Below are positions 19,210-29,057 of a DNA stretch of 64,000 nucleotides, in pieces (position 1 is the first letter of the stretch; each line of letters begins with the position of its first letter). Source of the stretch: Gammaproteobacteria bacterium (GTDB lineage Bacteria > Pseudomonadota > Gammaproteobacteria > UBA6186 > Azoamicaceae). Made by a program: the position numbers and the translations under genes. Where the stretch lies: NCBI GenBank assembly GCA_030431675.1, contig JAUIIV010000001.1, positions 62,001-126,000 on the forward strand, written 5' to 3'. The notes under the pieces are model-generated. The model did no database searches, was not told the origin of the DNA, and saw only the letters and a list, made by a program, of their open reading frames with translations.

Positions 19210-20419
19210 CTATTTAACAAAATAGCGATTTAGTGCCAATCTCCATGGCAGTACTGTAATTTCTCCAATTTGCTTGGCTCGTTGATCTTGGGAAATACAA
19301 ATTGCTTCTGAATTTGGTATATCTTTTACTATATTAGCAAATGATGATAACTTATCTTCTCGAACATTTTCGGTACTCTTAATTTCTATACAAAGTAGTT
19401 TTTCACCGGGACGATCTACAACTAGATCAACTTCAACTCCATCCTTAGTTTTAATATATGAAAAACGGTATTCAGAAAAGTAATAACCAGCTAAACGCAC
19501 ACATTCCAAAATTATAAAGTGCTCAAATACATCCCCGTAATAACTAGTTGAATTTTTTATGGGTATGGAAAGCATCCTACTTAATGCTCTGCATACACCT
19601 GTATCAAAGTAGTAAAACTTAGGTTTTGAATGCAACCGTTTTCTAAATGAACCATGATATGGTTCCAACATAAATCCCATCAATGTATCTTCTAATATCG
19701 AGAAATATTGCTTAATTGCTTAATTGCTTAATTGCTTAATTGCTTAATTGCTTAATTGTTTTATCATCTACTCCAACATCTTTAGCGATATTTGAAATAT
19801 TTAAAATTTGTCCATTACATTGTGCGGAAACTTCAAGAAATTTTCTAAATGGTTCAATTTTACGTATAAATTGTTCTAACCAAATTTCTTCTTTAAGATA
19901 AGTTTGAGCATATGCTTGTAAAAAATTAATCTTATCTTCTTTGCTCTGCATCTTGTATGCCACTGCAGGTAACGTCCCCCAATGCATAGCTTCCTCAAGA
20001 TCAAAATCCTTACCTAATTCCTCTGAAGTGAACGGAAACAGATTAAATACAAAAGCTCTCCCAGCCAATAAATTTGCGCTACCATGCCTTAGCTTGCGGG
20101 CACTTGAACCAGTCATTATAAAAATTTTATCTGTATCCTCTATTAACTGATGAACTAAATCCAAAAGTTTTGGTAACTTTTGAACTTCATCAATCACTAT
20201 ATGTTTAACATCCTGGTCTAGAGCCAAAACTTCTTGTTTAAAACTCACAGGATCTACTGAATAACGCTCTTCAAGGCTCGGATCTAACAAGTCTATCCAA
20301 AGGGTATTTTTAGTTTCAAAGGCATGTTTCAATAAAGTACTTTTCCCCGTATTTCTAGCCCCGAATACGAAAAAACTTTGTGATAGGAGTAATTGCAACA
20401 ATCTTTTAATATACTTCAT
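19210..20419 (-). pseudogene. AAA ATPase / DUF4143 protein split by an 8-bp repeat expansion
   Basis: Two minus-strand frames form one protein. The first (20419-19736, 227 codons) has an AAA core: Walker A FGARNTGKST, Walker B HIVIDEVQKLPKL, sensor MTGSSARKL. The second (19683-19210) carries the DUF4143 C-terminal domain with the nuclease-like DGVEVDLVVDR...CIEIKST. Between them lie six tandem copies of an 8-mer. With a single copy the frame reads straight through (DKTIKQYFSILEDTLMGFML), which is the normal family sequence; with six it shifts and stops. The restored length would be ~390 residues, usual for the family. Function of intact members is poorly known; they are common in mobile or accessory DNA. 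Confidence 0.88.
19710..19757. repeat. Tandem repeat, 6 x 8 bp (GCTTAATT)
   Basis: Six exact head-to-tail copies of GCTTAATT (plus strand) inside the AAA/DUF4143 gene. Since 8 is not a multiple of 3 and the repeated unit contains TAA in one register, any array of about three or more copies ends the reading frame. This is a typical substrate for replication slippage. Confidence 0.97.
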
Positions 20420-20606
20420 TTGTAGACTTCACTCCTAATATGCACGCCATTTATGGAGTTATAGTCTATTTATATCCCTAGAGGCAAGATGACATTATCT
20501 CAGATCAGCCAGACTGCGTCCTCTATCTCATCCTGAAAATTTCGAAAAACGTACCATCCGGGGAGTCAACTTTTGACCTAAAATCTATTTTTCGAACAAA
20601 AGAGAA

Positions 20607-22100
20607 TCACAGCATAGTCTGTTTCACTATATCCTGTAGCACTCTTACCTCATCATCTGATAGCTTATCAAAATATGAAGTTCTTTTCTGTTTTCCAAGC
20701 TTACCATGATTCTGAGTTACAAACTTTATAAATAGGTCTATTAATCTGTCAGGCATATCTACAACAGATTGAATTTGTGATTTTGCCTTATCATATTTTA
20801 TTAAAAACTCAATTTCAAGTTCAAAATGTTCTTTTAAAGTGTCATCAATACAATCAAATAAATATTCAGCGTAAACAGTATAATCAATATATTTGTAATA
20901 GCTTTGTGTTTCTTGGTTTACTACTAATACCCCATCATCTGATAATGTATAGTCCGTAATAAGCTTCATTAATGGTTTAGAAAAAAACTCAAGAACAGCA
21001 TCATATTGATAAATTTTCTTTAACATTACTGCAGAAACTGGAAAAATAATCCCATCAGGAGTAAACTTTTTCTTTGACAAAATATAGTGGATTAGAACCC
21101 TGTGTATTCTTCCATTGCCATCTTCAAATGGATGAATAAATACAAAACCAAACGATATGAAAGCAGCAATAATTACTGCATTAATATCAGAATCCTCCAC
21201 ATAATGCAATATATCTAACAGGCCGTTCATTAAGGTTTCAACATTATTAGGTTTTGGAGATATATAATGGATTAGTTGATCAGTATAAACATTTTCTCCA
21301 ACATAATTTTGATTATCTCTATAATTTGCATCAACAAATCTAGGATCAACTATAATATTTTGAAGTTGTATAAGGAGTTTTTTATCCAGCTTATTAATTT
21401 TGGATGACTTTTGAATGATATTAATAAATCTAGTCATACGTTCTTTACTCGGCTTTTCACGTTCTATTTCATAGGATGACAATGTTTCCTTAGTAAAAAG
21501 ATAATGACTTGCACGAGCAATTAATTGGGGATCATATTTGCTAGCTACTTTTTTTGCCTTGTCATCATATTTATTAGCAATATGTTTTTCTATTTTTTTA
21601 GTTTTTCGTACTAATGGGCAAAAGTCTTTTGTTCCAATTAAGTTATTGATAACTTTATGTCTAGTACTTTTTATGCCATTTGCTGTAAAGTATCTATCCC
21701 TATCTAATATATCAACATATTTTAACCTTCCAAGCTCAGGAGCACATACTTCCCTATCAGTTAAAAACTCATATAAAAACCAAACTATTCGCATATACTT
21801 ACCAGATTTATTATTATTAATGTAACATACGACATCATCGTCAGAAATTTTATTAAATATGGCTTGTAGTATTTCTAGGTTAATACCATCATGTTTTACT
21901 GCAAACTCTAGTTGTTCAAATATATTTTCTGGATCTTTCAGAGCATAGGTTTTTTGGTAAATATGAATTTCCCTATTATTCTCAATATGGACAGAGCCAC
22001 GACCCTTGGGTGCTATAAATGACTTTCTGTAATGTTCAAGTACACTTAAATTAAACTTCTCTATTAATGCCGTATACCCCACCGGTATATAGTTAGCCAT
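20607..22100 (-). CDS. Fic-domain protein (AMP-transferase family)
   Basis: 497 residues. The Fic motif HPFEDGNGRIHR (about 323-334) is complete, including the catalytic His and the phosphate-binding DGNGR. Upstream, SSYEIER (about 208-214) resembles the SxxxE inhibitory helix of autoinhibited Fic proteins, although the residue after Glu is Arg rather than Gly/Asn. The flanking segments (N-terminal MANYIPVGYTALIEKF; C-terminal region with PDRLIDLFIKF) match a widespread long Fic family. Fic enzymes typically transfer AMP to Ser/Thr/Tyr of target proteins; in intracellular bacteria some act on host GTPases. No antitoxin gene is adjacent. Target unknown. Confidence 0.92.
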   Translation of the reverse strand: MANYIPVGYTALIEKFNLSVLEHYRKSFIAPKGRGSVHIENNREIHIYQKTYALKDPENIFEQLEFAVKHDGINLEILQAIFNKISDDDVVCYINNNKSGKYMRIVWFLYEFLTDREVCAPELGRLKYVDILDRDRYFTANGIKSTRHKVINNLIGTKDFCPLVRKTKKIEKHIANKYDDKAKKVASKYDPQLIARASHYLFTKETLSSYEIEREKPSKERMTRFINIIQKSSKINKLDKKLLIQLQNIIVDPRFVDANYRDNQNYVGENVYTDQLIHYISPKPNNVETLMNGLLDILHYVEDSDINAVIIAAFISFGFVFIHPFEDGNGRIHRVLIHYILSKKKFTPDGIIFPVSAVMLKKIYQYDAVLEFFSKPLMKLITDYTLSDDGVLVVNQETQSYYKYIDYTVYAEYLFDCIDDTLKEHFELEIEFLIKYDKAKSQIQSVVDMPDRLIDLFIKFVTQNHGKLGKQKRTSYFDKLSDDEVRVLQDIVKQTML

Positions 22101-22443
22101 AATTTTGTCATTCCAGAATCAAATTGTTATAAAAGATTAGCATTGGTTATAAATCTTTAGCAAACCGCATGCTACGTAATAAAATAGCACATTTTGCTAA
22201 TTATTGTCAAAAAATGACAGCAAAAGTTACAAAAGGTTCGCAAAGCAATGGATCGGTAATAAATTACATGTCTAAATTATAAGTTGAGTGTATATCAACT
22301 AAAAATTGCTTGATTGTGAGCTCCAGCCGGTTTAGTAGACTAATCTGCCTCGCCTTCAGTAGACACCACCCTCTAGACCGATTTTTGCATACCTACAAAC
22401 CATACCTATACTTAAGCTATAGTTTTTATCCTACAGTGAGCTT
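22101..22443. other. Intergenic region without recognisable gene
   Basis: 343 bases between divergent fic and fkbM-type genes. AT-rich in the first two thirds; I see no ORF with a ribosome-binding site and no RNA gene, only a weak 5-bp hairpin (GTTGA/TCAAC) near 22288. It must hold both promoters. Confidence 0.5.
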
Positions 22444-23292
22444 ATGACCAGAAAAAACACTTTCCTAATACTACTAAGCGCTTTTTTACTTTTTACCGCA
22501 ACCATAATTACTATTTATGACCAATGGCAATTAAGTTTACAACGTGCAGTCACTCGTCCTACCGAGCTTACAGCAAAAGGATTACTACACACTGCGTTTA
22601 AGAAATTCAATGTACCTAATAATGGCATCATCCATATAGGCGCGCATAATGCCGAAGAGCTAGAAACTTATAAGGAACTAAATGTCTCAAATATATTATG
22701 GATTGAAGCAGACCCTGATTTAGAAGCAGAGCTCATTAATAGAACAAAAAATGACCCGCACTCCAAAATAGCAATATTTGCAGCGTCTGATCATAGTGGG
22801 GAGGCAAACTTTTTTGTCGCGAGTAATAAAGGTGCGTCCAGCTCTATGCTAAAACTTAAAAACCATTTATTAAGATTCCCAAGCATAACAACTACTAAAG
22901 AAATTACTGTACAGCAAGAACGGTTAGATGATTATTTAGATCAACATCCTGATTTAAAAAATACCAATTACAATCTAATTGCCATAGATATACAGGGAGC
23001 AGAAAAAATTGCGTTAATGGGTGCAACAAAAACCCTAAAGAACATAGATGCCATCCTTGCTGAAGTTAATTACGAGGAACTCTACGAAAATGCTGTGCTC
23101 ATTAATGAACTAGATCAATTCCTACAAGCATATGATTTTGTGCGTGTAGATACTAGGAGTTACACTGCAAGTTTTGGTGATGCACTATATGTTAAAAACA
23201 AGTTCTGTGCACGCTGCGACGCTACCCCAAAGAAAATCTATCATACCAGCAAGATAGGCGAACCGGATACGCTCCAAACAAATAAGTTATAA
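22444..23292 (+). CDS. FkbM-family methyltransferase with N-terminal anchor
   Basis: 282 residues. Residues 6-25 are a hydrophobic signal anchor (FLILLSAFLLFTATIITIY). The FkbM domain starts at GIIHIGAHNAEELETYKEL (motif I), then WIEADPDLEAEL, the SSSMLKLKNHL segment, the VQQERLDDYL element, AIDIQGAEKIALMGA and LAEVNYEELYE. Such enzymes O-methylate sugars or glycans. With the neighbouring dehydrogenase, aldo/keto reductase and glycosyltransferase-like protein it suggests glycan work at the envelope (inference). It shares the anchored layout with the enzymes at 5.2 and 26.8 kb. Confidence 0.85.
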   Translation: MTRKNTFLILLSAFLLFTATIITIYDQWQLSLQRAVTRPTELTAKGLLHTAFKKFNVPNNGIIHIGAHNAEELETYKELNVSNILWIEADPDLEAELINRTKNDPHSKIAIFAASDHSGEANFFVASNKGASSSMLKLKNHLLRFPSITTTKEITVQQERLDDYLDQHPDLKNTNYNLIAIDIQGAEKIALMGATKTLKNIDAILAEVNYEELYENAVLINELDQFLQAYDFVRVDTRSYTASFGDALYVKNKFCARCDATPKKIYHTSKIGEPDTLQTNKL

Positions 23293-23361
23293 AATTAAAT
23301 ATATTGCAAGCGCCTATTATCAGAGGTAGACTACCCTCATAAAAGTGAGGATATATAGTAA

Positions 23362-24624
23362 ATGGCTACACATTTAAAAGGCATTAAAGGCATGCCTGAC
23401 ATTTTGCCAGAAGAAGTCCAGTCATGGCAGTATCTAGAGCGTAAATTACATGAATTAATGTCGCGATATAATTATCAGGAAATTCGCGTCCCTGTCCTCG
23501 AAAGCACACAGCTATTTAAACGCTCTATAGGCGATATCACAGACATAGTAGAGAAAGAGATGTATAGCTTCGATGATCGCAATGGCGATAGCATCACTTT
23601 ACGTCCAGAAGGTACAGCTGGTTGTGTTAGATCATGCATTGAACATGCGCTATTACGTAATAATCAACAACAAAGATTATGGTATATGGGCCCTATGTAT
23701 CGTTATGAGCGCCCACAAAAAGGTCGTTATAGACAATTTAACCAACTAGGCGTTGAAGCATTTAATTTTGATGATCCAGAAATTGAAGCAGAACAATTAG
23801 CACTGACAGCTAGGTTATGGCGTGAGTTAGGTATTCATGAAATTGTACGTCTAGAGCTTAATACTCTTGGTGACTTACCTAGTCGTAATGCCTACCGTGC
23901 GCACTTAGTGAATTACTTCAAGGCAAATGAAGCTAAGCTGGATGCAGATAGCAAACGTAGACTAGAGACTAATCCTTTAAGAATTTTAGACAGCAAGAAT
24001 CCAGATTTACAAAACTTAATTAGTAATGCACCAGTACTTCTAGATCATGTTGACAGAGAGTCCAGACGGCACTTTGACAACTTACAGCAGCTGCTGCAGG
24101 ATTTAGGAATTCAGTATACAGTTAATACACGTATCGTACGTGGTTTAGACTATTACAATCGTACTGTATATGAGTGGGTATCAGATCATTTAGGCTCCCA
24201 ATCTGCTGTGTGCTCCGGAGGAAGATTTGATAACTTAGTGGAGTCTTTAGGGGGCCCAGCCTCGACAGCAACTGGCTTTGCTATAGGATTAGAGCGATTA
24301 CTAATACTACTCAAAAATGCCAATAAGATACCTACAGATAGTGAAAACAAGGCCGTACTAATTTGTATGGGCAATACAGCATGTAAGCAGAGCACCATGA
24401 TTGCAGAGAAACTCCGCGATGCCCTGCCATCGATTAGCCTACATACCTATTTTGGTAGCGGATCATTATCCAAACTATTACAAAAGGCAAATAAAGCTGG
24501 TGCGGAAAAAGCATATATTGTTGGTGATGATGAGTTGGCAGCAGGTACTGTCACCGTCAAAAATCTTTGTAACAATGAGCCACAGCAGACATTAACACTC
24601 AGCAATTTTAACAGCAGTAAATAG
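23362..24624 (+). CDS. hisS: Histidyl-tRNA synthetase
   Basis: Class II synthetase charging tRNA-His, 420 residues. The HisA motifs VRGLDYYNRTVYEW and SGGRFDNLVESLGG are present, as are motif 1/2 (GDITDIVEKEMYSF, RPEGTAGCVRS, MYRYERPQKGRYRQF) and the C-terminal anticodon-binding domain. A GAGGAT about 14 bases upstream may serve as ribosome-binding site. The gene lacks its usual neighbours ispG and bamB. Confidence 0.98.
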   Translation: MATHLKGIKGMPDILPEEVQSWQYLERKLHELMSRYNYQEIRVPVLESTQLFKRSIGDITDIVEKEMYSFDDRNGDSITLRPEGTAGCVRSCIEHALLRNNQQQRLWYMGPMYRYERPQKGRYRQFNQLGVEAFNFDDPEIEAEQLALTARLWRELGIHEIVRLELNTLGDLPSRNAYRAHLVNYFKANEAKLDADSKRRLETNPLRILDSKNPDLQNLISNAPVLLDHVDRESRRHFDNLQQLLQDLGIQYTVNTRIVRGLDYYNRTVYEWVSDHLGSQSAVCSGGRFDNLVESLGGPASTATGFAIGLERLLILLKNANKIPTDSENKAVLICMGNTACKQSTMIAEKLRDALPSISLHTYFGSGSLSKLLQKANKAGAEKAYIVGDDELAAGTVTVKNLCNNEPQQTLTLSNFNSSK

Positions 24625-24626
24625 TT

Positions 24627-25607
24627 TCATACTGTTTCCTCAATGAAACTATATGCTGCAAATGTAAAGCGAGTACTTTCTATAATACCTGCAGCATCCT
24701 CAGCAGATATAGGTTTGCCTAAACACGTAACAAAATATTCGTATTCTTGTACCAGGGGGCTTTTTAATTGTGTCCAATTGGGACATGCATCTGTTTGTTT
24801 ACCTAAGCTTGTAATTGTACCAGGTTCATCAGTAAATATAATACTATCGACTTCTTGATCAGTATATTCAACTTCAATTTGGCGTAAACGTTCTGGTGCT
24901 TCTTCATTGATGATAATTGTGCCAGGTATACCATCAGCTGTGACTCTGTATATATGTTTCTTATTAGAATTAGAGTTCTCTCTATCAATGACTTGTATGT
25001 CATCAGCTGCAAAAACAACGTGCATCATAGTCCAGTGATGTGGCATAACTTCTTGAATAAAGCTAATTCCATTGCTGGCCTTCTTTACATCTTGAAAAAA
25101 CCTAAACTTTCCTGGAGGATCAGTCCACTTAAAAGTAAAACCAGTGATTTTGTCTTTTTTGGGCAACACGACTTGACTGAAGTTCTTAAGATACTCTAAA
25201 TGTCCGTAGTTTAATGCTGGCACTAATGCAATGCCCCTAGATCGAGCTCTATCTACTAAATCTTGCGCCTCAATAGTTTCTAACACAATAGGCTTTTCTA
25301 TAAGCAATGGTATATCATTGTCTAGTAATGTAACCGCAGTCTCATAGTGCTTTTTAGGAGAGTTCACAATTATAGCTGCATCTAATTTGTGTTGTTGCAG
25401 TAGCTCCTCTATAGATGAACATCTACTTAGTTTTTTCTCTGTAGTAGATGAAAGCTTTGCCAAAAGGGAATCAATAGAATCAGCATTGTGTCCACAAACA
25501 GAAACTATATTTGTAAAGGGTGATGTTACTTTGATAAATTCACTAAGTGTCACATGCCCCCAACGGCCACCACCGATAATTGCAATAGTTGATTTAGTAG
25601 ACTGCAT
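24627..25607 (-). CDS. Gfo/Idh/MocA-type NAD(P)-dependent dehydrogenase
   Basis: 326 residues beginning with the NAD(P)-binding loop IAIIGGGRWGHVTL, and the family EKPIVLETIEAQDL segment in which Lys of EKP contacts cofactor and substrate. Such enzymes oxidise or reduce sugars, inositols or nucleotide sugars. GGGAG lies before the ATG at 25607. It is divergent from the aldo/keto reductase gene and convergent with hisS. The exact substrate is unknown; a role in sugar-nucleotide synthesis fits the neighbourhood. Confidence 0.88.
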   Translation of the reverse strand: MQSTKSTIAIIGGGRWGHVTLSEFIKVTSPFTNIVSVCGHNADSIDSLLAKLSSTTEKKLSRCSSIEELLQQHKLDAAIIVNSPKKHYETAVTLLDNDIPLLIEKPIVLETIEAQDLVDRARSRGIALVPALNYGHLEYLKNFSQVVLPKKDKITGFTFKWTDPPGKFRFFQDVKKASNGISFIQEVMPHHWTMMHVVFAADDIQVIDRENSNSNKKHIYRVTADGIPGTIIINEEAPERLRQIEVEYTDQEVDSIIFTDEPGTITSLGKQTDACPNWTQLKSPLVQEYEYFVTCLGKPISAEDAAGIIESTRFTFAAYSFIEETV

Positions 25608-25803
25608 ATTATACTCCCTTAAAGGTCTTGCATTGTGAACACATGAATGTAACAGATTTTTAATTGAACCTGTAACCTAATTGTGGCACAAATATGCGCA
25701 ATTGAACTAATATGGTTGTCCTATTATCCTAACCTAAACCAGTCTCTTGTCTAATCATCTTGTCGATGCTACTTTTAAAAAACAGTTTTTTTTGGTAGCA
25801 AAC

Positions 25804-26766
25804 ATGCAATACGACAATATCGGTCCTTCTGACTTAAAGTCTTCTAAGATAATACTCGGTACCTGGCAAGCTGGTAAATCAATGTGGGCCAATATTGATG
25901 ACAAGGAAACAACCAGAGCAATTCGTGGTGCCCTAGACACTGGTATTAATTGTATTGATACCGCTATAGAGTATGGAGGTGGACACTCTGAACGTATTAT
26001 TGCCAAAGCGCTATCGGATGTTACACGTGGTGAATATTATTTACTTACTAAAGTATTCGCCGATAAGCTAGGATACGATCAAGTTATTGCTGAGTGCGAT
26101 AAATCTTTAAAAAATCTGGCAACGGATTATATAGACCTATATCAGATTCACTGGCCTGCAGGAGCATGGGGTAGTAATGTAGTCCCGATTAACGAGACAA
26201 TGGAAGCATTAGTAACTCTAAAGCAGAATGGCAAAATAAGAAATATTGGTGTTTCGAACTTCACAGCTAAACAGCTAAAGGAAGCCTCTGATTATGGCCC
26301 CATAATCAGCAATCAACCACCATATTCACTATTGTGGCGACAATATGAAGAGGACACCAATACTTATTGTAGAGAGAATAATTTAGCTATTCTAGCCTAC
26401 TCTCCTCTTTCACAAGGAATTCTTACTGGAAAGTTTAAAAAAGATCATAAGTTTGCAGCGGGCGATCATAGATCTCGTAATCGATTATTAGAGCCACAAA
26501 TATTTCCTAAGGTGGAAGAGGTGCTTGCAAGTCTACAGGAATATGCTGATAAATACTCCACTTCTATTGGAAATATTGCACTCAACTGGTTAGTATCGCA
26601 ACCGCGTACTTTCGCAATTGTAGGTGCAAGAAAGTTAAGTCAAGTACAAGACAATGCAAAAGCATGTAATTTTCAACTCACACCAAATGAGCTAATGGAA
26701 ATTGATACCTTAAGTAGACTAGTAACAGATAATATGCAACAAGACGGAACACTGTGGCAGGGATAA
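25804..26766 (+). CDS. Aldo/keto reductase
   Basis: 320 residues from ATG 25804 (the frame opens earlier at a TTG, 25747, with nonconserved residues). AKR features: GTWQAGKSMW, DTGINCIDTAIEYGGGHSE with catalytic Asp and Tyr, LLTKVFAD with catalytic Lys, DLYQIHWP with His, GVSNFTAKQL and the C-terminal NADPH-binding VGARKLSQVQDN. It acts on an unknown carbonyl or sugar. The next gene starts 7 bases downstream, implying co-transcription. Confidence 0.92.
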   Translation: MQYDNIGPSDLKSSKIILGTWQAGKSMWANIDDKETTRAIRGALDTGINCIDTAIEYGGGHSERIIAKALSDVTRGEYYLLTKVFADKLGYDQVIAECDKSLKNLATDYIDLYQIHWPAGAWGSNVVPINETMEALVTLKQNGKIRNIGVSNFTAKQLKEASDYGPIISNQPPYSLLWRQYEEDTNTYCRENNLAILAYSPLSQGILTGKFKKDHKFAAGDHRSRNRLLEPQIFPKVEEVLASLQEYADKYSTSIGNIALNWLVSQPRTFAIVGARKLSQVQDNAKACNFQLTPNELMEIDTLSRLVTDNMQQDGTLWQG

Positions 26767-26773
26767 AAAGATA

Positions 26774-27781
26774 ATGCGAATCACTAATATTAGCTTTGTC
26801 TTAATCATTTGCTTGCTTGCTACAACATGTATACTGCTATACGTCACTCTAATCAGCCATGATTTATCTTTGCAGCCAACAAATATAGTTCTAAAGGACA
26901 AGCCTCCGGTATATTTAATATCATATGCAGATGGTGCGGATATTTTTTATAAGAATCAAAATGCACTCGCACATTCTGCTATAAACAAAGGTATAGACTA
27001 TATATATAATTATAACAAACAACATATAGATCCCAAATTTATTACAGAGAACAGTGATATTTTTACACAAACAAAGGGGGCAGGTTTATGGTTATGGAAG
27101 CCATGGCTAATAAATAAAACCCTAGACGAGATACCAGAAGATGCACTTCTTATCTACGCTGATACAAGTGTCATCTTTAGAAGACCAATAACTGAACTCA
27201 TAGAGCTAAGCAGTAAAAAAGATATTATTCTTATTGAGCATCCAAGCTATACAAGAGAGCAAGAGGTGGCACCATTCATATTTGAAAAACTCAACTGCAA
27301 TGAAGAATCATGCAAAACTGGTCCTGCAACAGTCGCAAACTTTATTATGCTGCGTAATAACACTAGCACCCGATTATTTATACAGGAATGGCTTAATTCT
27401 TGTTTAGATCGCTCTATATTTTTAGTAGAAGTAGACAAAAATTCTAGACCTACAAATTATATACGCCACGCACATGATCAAGCAATTTTAAGTGTCATGA
27501 CACATAAGTTTAAAGATAATGTCGCACTTCTAGAATACAACTTTGCATGTAATACCTATATAGCTGCCGCTTATAGAAAACCTTCTCATAAAGAAGAATA
27601 TAGCCAGAACCATTTAATACATGCTAATACTATAATATCTCCTATTGAATCTTGGTTTACAAACTCCAAGGTTGCACTAGCTATGCGCTCTATGATTTAT
27701 AAAATGCAACCAAAATTTCCTTGGCATTCCGAGAACAGTCAAAGTGCTGATTTAGAAGATCACCTAGTATTCTTAGATTAA
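26774..27781 (+). CDS. Membrane-anchored glycosyltransferase-like protein
   Basis: 335 residues; an N-terminal anchor spans about 5-27 (NISFVLIICLLATTCILLY). The domain has GAGLWLWKPWLI, a D-x-D-like LIYADTSVIF and HDQAILSVM, a pattern seen in GT-A-like proteins of capsule or LPS loci. I infer a sugar transferase; donor and acceptor are unknown. It lies in one strand run with the aldo/keto reductase and the LplT-like transporter (20 bases downstream). Confidence 0.65.
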   Translation: MRITNISFVLIICLLATTCILLYVTLISHDLSLQPTNIVLKDKPPVYLISYADGADIFYKNQNALAHSAINKGIDYIYNYNKQHIDPKFITENSDIFTQTKGAGLWLWKPWLINKTLDEIPEDALLIYADTSVIFRRPITELIELSSKKDIILIEHPSYTREQEVAPFIFEKLNCNEESCKTGPATVANFIMLRNNTSTRLFIQEWLNSCLDRSIFLVEVDKNSRPTNYIRHAHDQAILSVMTHKFKDNVALLEYNFACNTYIAAAYRKPSHKEEYSQNHLIHANTIISPIESWFTNSKVALAMRSMIYKMQPKFPWHSENSQSADLEDHLVFLD

Positions 27782-27801
27782 CAATCTGCTATAATCAACG
27801 A

Positions 27802-29055
27802 ATGTTAATATTATCCCGTAAGTTGTTTCCTCTATTTGCCACACAATTCCTTGGCGCTTTTAATGATAATGTATTTAAAAATGCACTTGTAATTCTTATT
27901 TCCTATTCACTAGCATCTGGCGCAAATGCACGTCTACTTATAACTATTGCCGCGGGGTTATTTATTCTGCCTTTTTTTATTTTCTCAGCCACCGCTGGGC
28001 AATTAGCTGATAAGTACAATCGTACTCATATTGCTCAATGGACTAAAGTTGCTGAGATTGTGGTAATGCTAACAGCAGCTTCGGGTTTTTATCTTGGTAA
28101 CTCTTGGTTATTAATATCTATTCTTTTTGCTTCCGGAGTTCAATCAACCTTTTTTGGGCCAGTGAAATATGCAATTTTGCCACAGCTACTATCTAAACAA
28201 GAATTATTAGCTGGAAATGCATATGTAGAATCCGGTACATTTTTGGCAATCCTTCTGGGAACTATTTTGGGTGGACTATTGATTATTTTACCCAATGGTA
28301 GTCAACTAGTATCATATGTATTATTAATAATTGCAATATTAGGGTTCATATCTAGTCGCTATATACCTAATGCCCCAGCGCCAGACTCGACAATCTGTAT
28401 AAAACCCAATATTGTGATCGAGACAATAAAAATTCTCAAATATTGCACTACGAATCGCAAAGTATTTTATTGCATCTTAGCTATCTCTTGGTTTTGGCTT
28501 ATAGGCGCCACGTTTCTGGCCCAATTTCCTACCTTTGTGAAAGATTATATTCATGCTGAAGCGAAGGTAGTAACTTTGTTCTTAACCCTTTTTACTATTG
28601 GTATTGCTATTGGAAGTTTTATTTGCGCAACACTACAACGCGGACAAATCAAAACCACCTTGGTCCCGTATGCTGCAATCGGCATGTCTTTATTTATGAT
28701 TGATATATACTTTGCAAGCAATCATAAAGTATATAACAACTTGCATGCTCTATTAAGTATCCAGCAATTTATTCATATGGGCCCAAGCATTAGAATAATA
28801 ATTGATATACTTTGCTTGGCGATATGTGGCGGCATATATATTGTACCACTCTATACAATAGTCCAACATGATAGTGAGAACCGCTACAGGGCACGAATTA
28901 TAGCTGGGTTGAATGTTTATAATTCGTTCTTTATGGTAGTTTCTGCTTTATATGTTATCGGAATACTAGCTATGAATAGAACTATTCCTGAGGCGTTTCT
29001 AATATTAGGTATATTTAACATCTTTGCTACTATACTTGTATACAAATTTTTGTAG
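27802..29055 (+). CDS. LplT-like lysophospholipid transporter (MFS)
   Basis: 417 residues with about 12 membrane segments. The start (FPLFATQFLGAFNDNVFKNAL) and SATAGQLADKYNR match the LplT family, which flips lysophospholipids inward across the inner membrane for reacylation. In E. coli lplT is paired with aas; no aas acyltransferase is adjacent here. It could also support recycling of host lysolipids (inference). Confidence 0.85.
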   Translation: MLILSRKLFPLFATQFLGAFNDNVFKNALVILISYSLASGANARLLITIAAGLFILPFFIFSATAGQLADKYNRTHIAQWTKVAEIVVMLTAASGFYLGNSWLLISILFASGVQSTFFGPVKYAILPQLLSKQELLAGNAYVESGTFLAILLGTILGGLLIILPNGSQLVSYVLLIIAILGFISSRYIPNAPAPDSTICIKPNIVIETIKILKYCTTNRKVFYCILAISWFWLIGATFLAQFPTFVKDYIHAEAKVVTLFLTLFTIGIAIGSFICATLQRGQIKTTLVPYAAIGMSLFMIDIYFASNHKVYNNLHALLSIQQFIHMGPSIRIIIDILCLAICGGIYIVPLYTIVQHDSENRYRARIIAGLNVYNSFFMVVSALYVIGILAMNRTIPEAFLILGIFNIFATILVYKFL

Positions 29056-29057
29056 CC

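Noticed and set aside
20420..20606. Possible antitoxin gene upstream or downstream of the Fic gene
   Set aside because: No ORF of antitoxin size with a ribosome-binding site is present in this gap.
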